Origin: Cyclobacterium sp.
GTDB taxonomy: Bacteria; Bacteroidota; Bacteroidia; Cytophagales; Cyclobacteriaceae
Assembly: GCF_014762705.1 (NCBI RefSeq)
Contig: NZ_JABURL010000016.1
Span: 28,796-92,795 of the forward strand
Length of the DNA stretch: 64,000 nt
Direction of reading: 5' to 3'
Position numbers and translations under genes: made by a program. This document shows positions 62,726-64,000 of the stretch, one piece after another; within the stretch, counting starts at the first letter, position 1, and the number at the start of each line of letters is the position of its first letter. Below the pieces are notes generated by a model. The model made no database searches. It had not been told where the DNA came from and saw nothing but the letters and a program-made list of their open reading frames with translations.

Positions 62726-62751
62726 AAAAAGCAGGTTTTGACAAACCTGCT
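62724..62751 (-). terminator. Intrinsic terminator for the 62777-63511 gene
   Basis: AGCAGGTTT-tgac-AAACCTGCT hairpin with A7 on + (T7 on minus-strand RNA). Confidence 0.85.
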
Positions 62752-62776
62752 AAAGTTAAAAGATTTTCGTGCGGCA

Positions 62777-63511
62777 TTAAAACAAAGCTACAGAGACACC
62801 AAAATTGAATTGAGAAGCCTCAGTGCCAAAAGGACCATTTCCCTCTTCAAACAAAGCATTCAATCCATAATAAGCCCAAAGGTTAAATCCTGGAAATCCC
62901 AGTCTGGTGTATGCCCCATATCTGATAGGACTCAATCCGTATTCCTGGCTATTTTTCACTTTTTGGCTCAGGCCCTCACTATCCGTTACTCCGATTTTGG
63001 AGTGGGCATTGTATAAAAATCCAAATTTGCCCCCTATAGCTACCCTGAAGCCACTGTTGTAATCACTTTTATTGGCATGATACCTGAATTCAATTGGAAT
63101 ATCAAGGTAATTGATGGCCATTGTATTGGTTTCTACCCGAATATTTTCTCCATAGATCTCTGATATGGGCACCAACTGACTGGAGTTCGGTCCTTTAGCG
63201 GGATCCGGGATAAGGGTCAGGTTGTCCTGAAAAGCAAGCTTTTCCAAACCGAAACCTATTCCGGGATTAAATGTGAATCCTGAATTAGCACCAATTGGCA
63301 GTTGAGTTTGGTAGTATATGTTCACCACACGTGAAGCAATGAACCTGGTATTCAGTTCATCGGGCCGGTTATTCAGCATATTGAATCCAAAATCCAAAAA
63401 CAAATCACCTTTTATGTTGGGTCTCCCTCCTATAGGAGTTCTTTCTTTCTCCTGAGCCTGCAGTTGAAAAGTGAATAGTAAAATAAAGGATATTATGGTA
63501 AGTCTTTTCAT
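62777..63511 (-). CDS. Outer membrane beta-barrel (porin-like) protein
   Basis: Signal peptide MKRLTIISFILLFTFQLQAQ; amphipathic strands, C-terminal FNFGVSVALF. Confidence 0.8.
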   Translation of the reverse strand: MKRLTIISFILLFTFQLQAQEKERTPIGGRPNIKGDLFLDFGFNMLNNRPDELNTRFIASRVVNIYYQTQLPIGANSGFTFNPGIGFGLEKLAFQDNLTLIPDPAKGPNSSQLVPISEIYGENIRVETNTMAINYLDIPIEFRYHANKSDYNSGFRVAIGGKFGFLYNAHSKIGVTDSEGLSQKVKNSQEYGLSPIRYGAYTRLGFPGFNLWAYYGLNALFEEGNGPFGTEASQFNFGVSVALF

Positions 63512-63548
63512 GTGTTTATAATTGTTTCTTGATGGTCACATGGAATCT
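63506..63548 (-). repeat. 43-bp leader repeat, copy 2 (spans porin-like start codon)
   Basis: tttcatgtgtttataattgtttcttgatggtcacatggaatct; 2 mismatches to 53718-53760. Confidence 0.9.
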
Positions 63549-63551
63549 TTA

Positions 63552-63600
63552 ACGATTAAAATCATCATTGCCCTGTATGTTTAATGATGATTTTAATCGT
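63552..63600. repeat. 18-bp perfect inverted repeat
   Basis: ACGATTAAAATCATCATT-gccctgtatgttt-AATGATGATTTTAATCGT. Confidence 0.92.
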
Positions 63601-63748
63601 GTCGATTTCATGAAAACAATGATTATTTGATCAATTGATCGGCTAAATTATGAAATATTGATTGATTTGGTGTGTTAATCATCTTAATAATTCTTAAATA
63701 ATTAAGCTAAGGCTTTTTCTGATCTGATGATTTTACCTGAATTTGATC

Positions 63749-63779
63749 TTTGTAATATAATCAATATTCTTTACCTTTG
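63749..63779 (+). promoter_or_regulatory. Bacteroidota-type promoter for tRNA-Arg
   Basis: TTTG (63749-63752) - N19 - TACCTTTG (63772-63779), about 20 bp upstream of the mature tRNA. Confidence 0.85.
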
Positions 63780-63798
63780 CATTCCATTTACAAGAAAT

Positions 63799-63875
63799 GG
63801 CCTCGTAGCTCAACTGAATAGAGCACTTGATTACGGCTCAAGAGGTTCCAGGTTTGAATCCTGGCGAGGTCACCA
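63799..63875 (+). tRNA. tRNA-Arg (anticodon ACG), CCA encoded
   Basis: Cloverleaf: acceptor GGCCTCG/CGAGGTC, D-arm GCTC/GAGC, anticodon stem CTTGA/TCAAG with loop TTACGGC, T-arm CCAGG/CCTGG, A+CCA. Confidence 0.96.
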
Positions 63876-64000
63876 TTTGATTTACAGTTCTTTATTTTCA
63901 GGATTTACTCTGAAGATTTAATCCAGTAAAAAAATTACATTTTTCCCATTGTGAAATGGAAAAAAGATATCATCTTTGTGATCCCAAACGTGGGAATAGA

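Noticed and set aside
63727-63921. 64-aa ORF spanning the tRNA-Arg
   Set aside because: Overlaps the complete tRNA and its promoter; spurious.
63951-64000. Possible start of a new + strand CDS at the right edge (GTG 63951, KWKKDIIFVIPNVGI)
   Set aside because: Only about 16 codons are visible and a competing ATG frame exists at 63956; insufficient to call.

Overview
This 64 kb window is Bacteroidota chromosome, probably Cyclobacteriaceae-like. The evidence is TAnnTTTG promoters, a PorP/SprF protein with type IX secretion (T9SS) type B sorted proteins, and the Bacteroidota order of the dcw cluster. It is mostly core chromosome. The backbone is an intact minus-strand division/cell-wall cluster (mraZ-rsmH-ftsL-ftsI-murE-mraY-murD-ftsW-murG-murC-ftsQ-ftsA-ftsZ, about 17.3-32.6 kb). 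Around it are metabolic genes (pirin, rfbA, sulP, ppx/gppA, sdhAB, GH16, PNP, gpsA, wecB, asnS, rpoN), a tripartite efflux set and one tRNA-Arg(ACG). I saw no CRISPR array, prophage, transposase or recognisable defence island. The best candidates for a second look are: (1) a PorP/SprF gene divergent from two paralogous T9SS type B proteins that flank a yaaA gene and share a divergent, Cys-pair-containing C-terminal domain; (2) a roughly 43-bp near-identical leader repeat covering the start codons of two unrelated genes 9.8 kb apart, one copy backed by an 18-bp perfect inverted repeat; (3) a four-unit 10-bp tandem operator upstream of mraZ; (4) a 13-bp hairpin downstream of a promoter-like motif in the sdhA/desaturase divergent region; (5) sdhAB and efflux gene sets that lack an expected partner gene. 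All family calls come from reading the translated ORFs; no database search was run.
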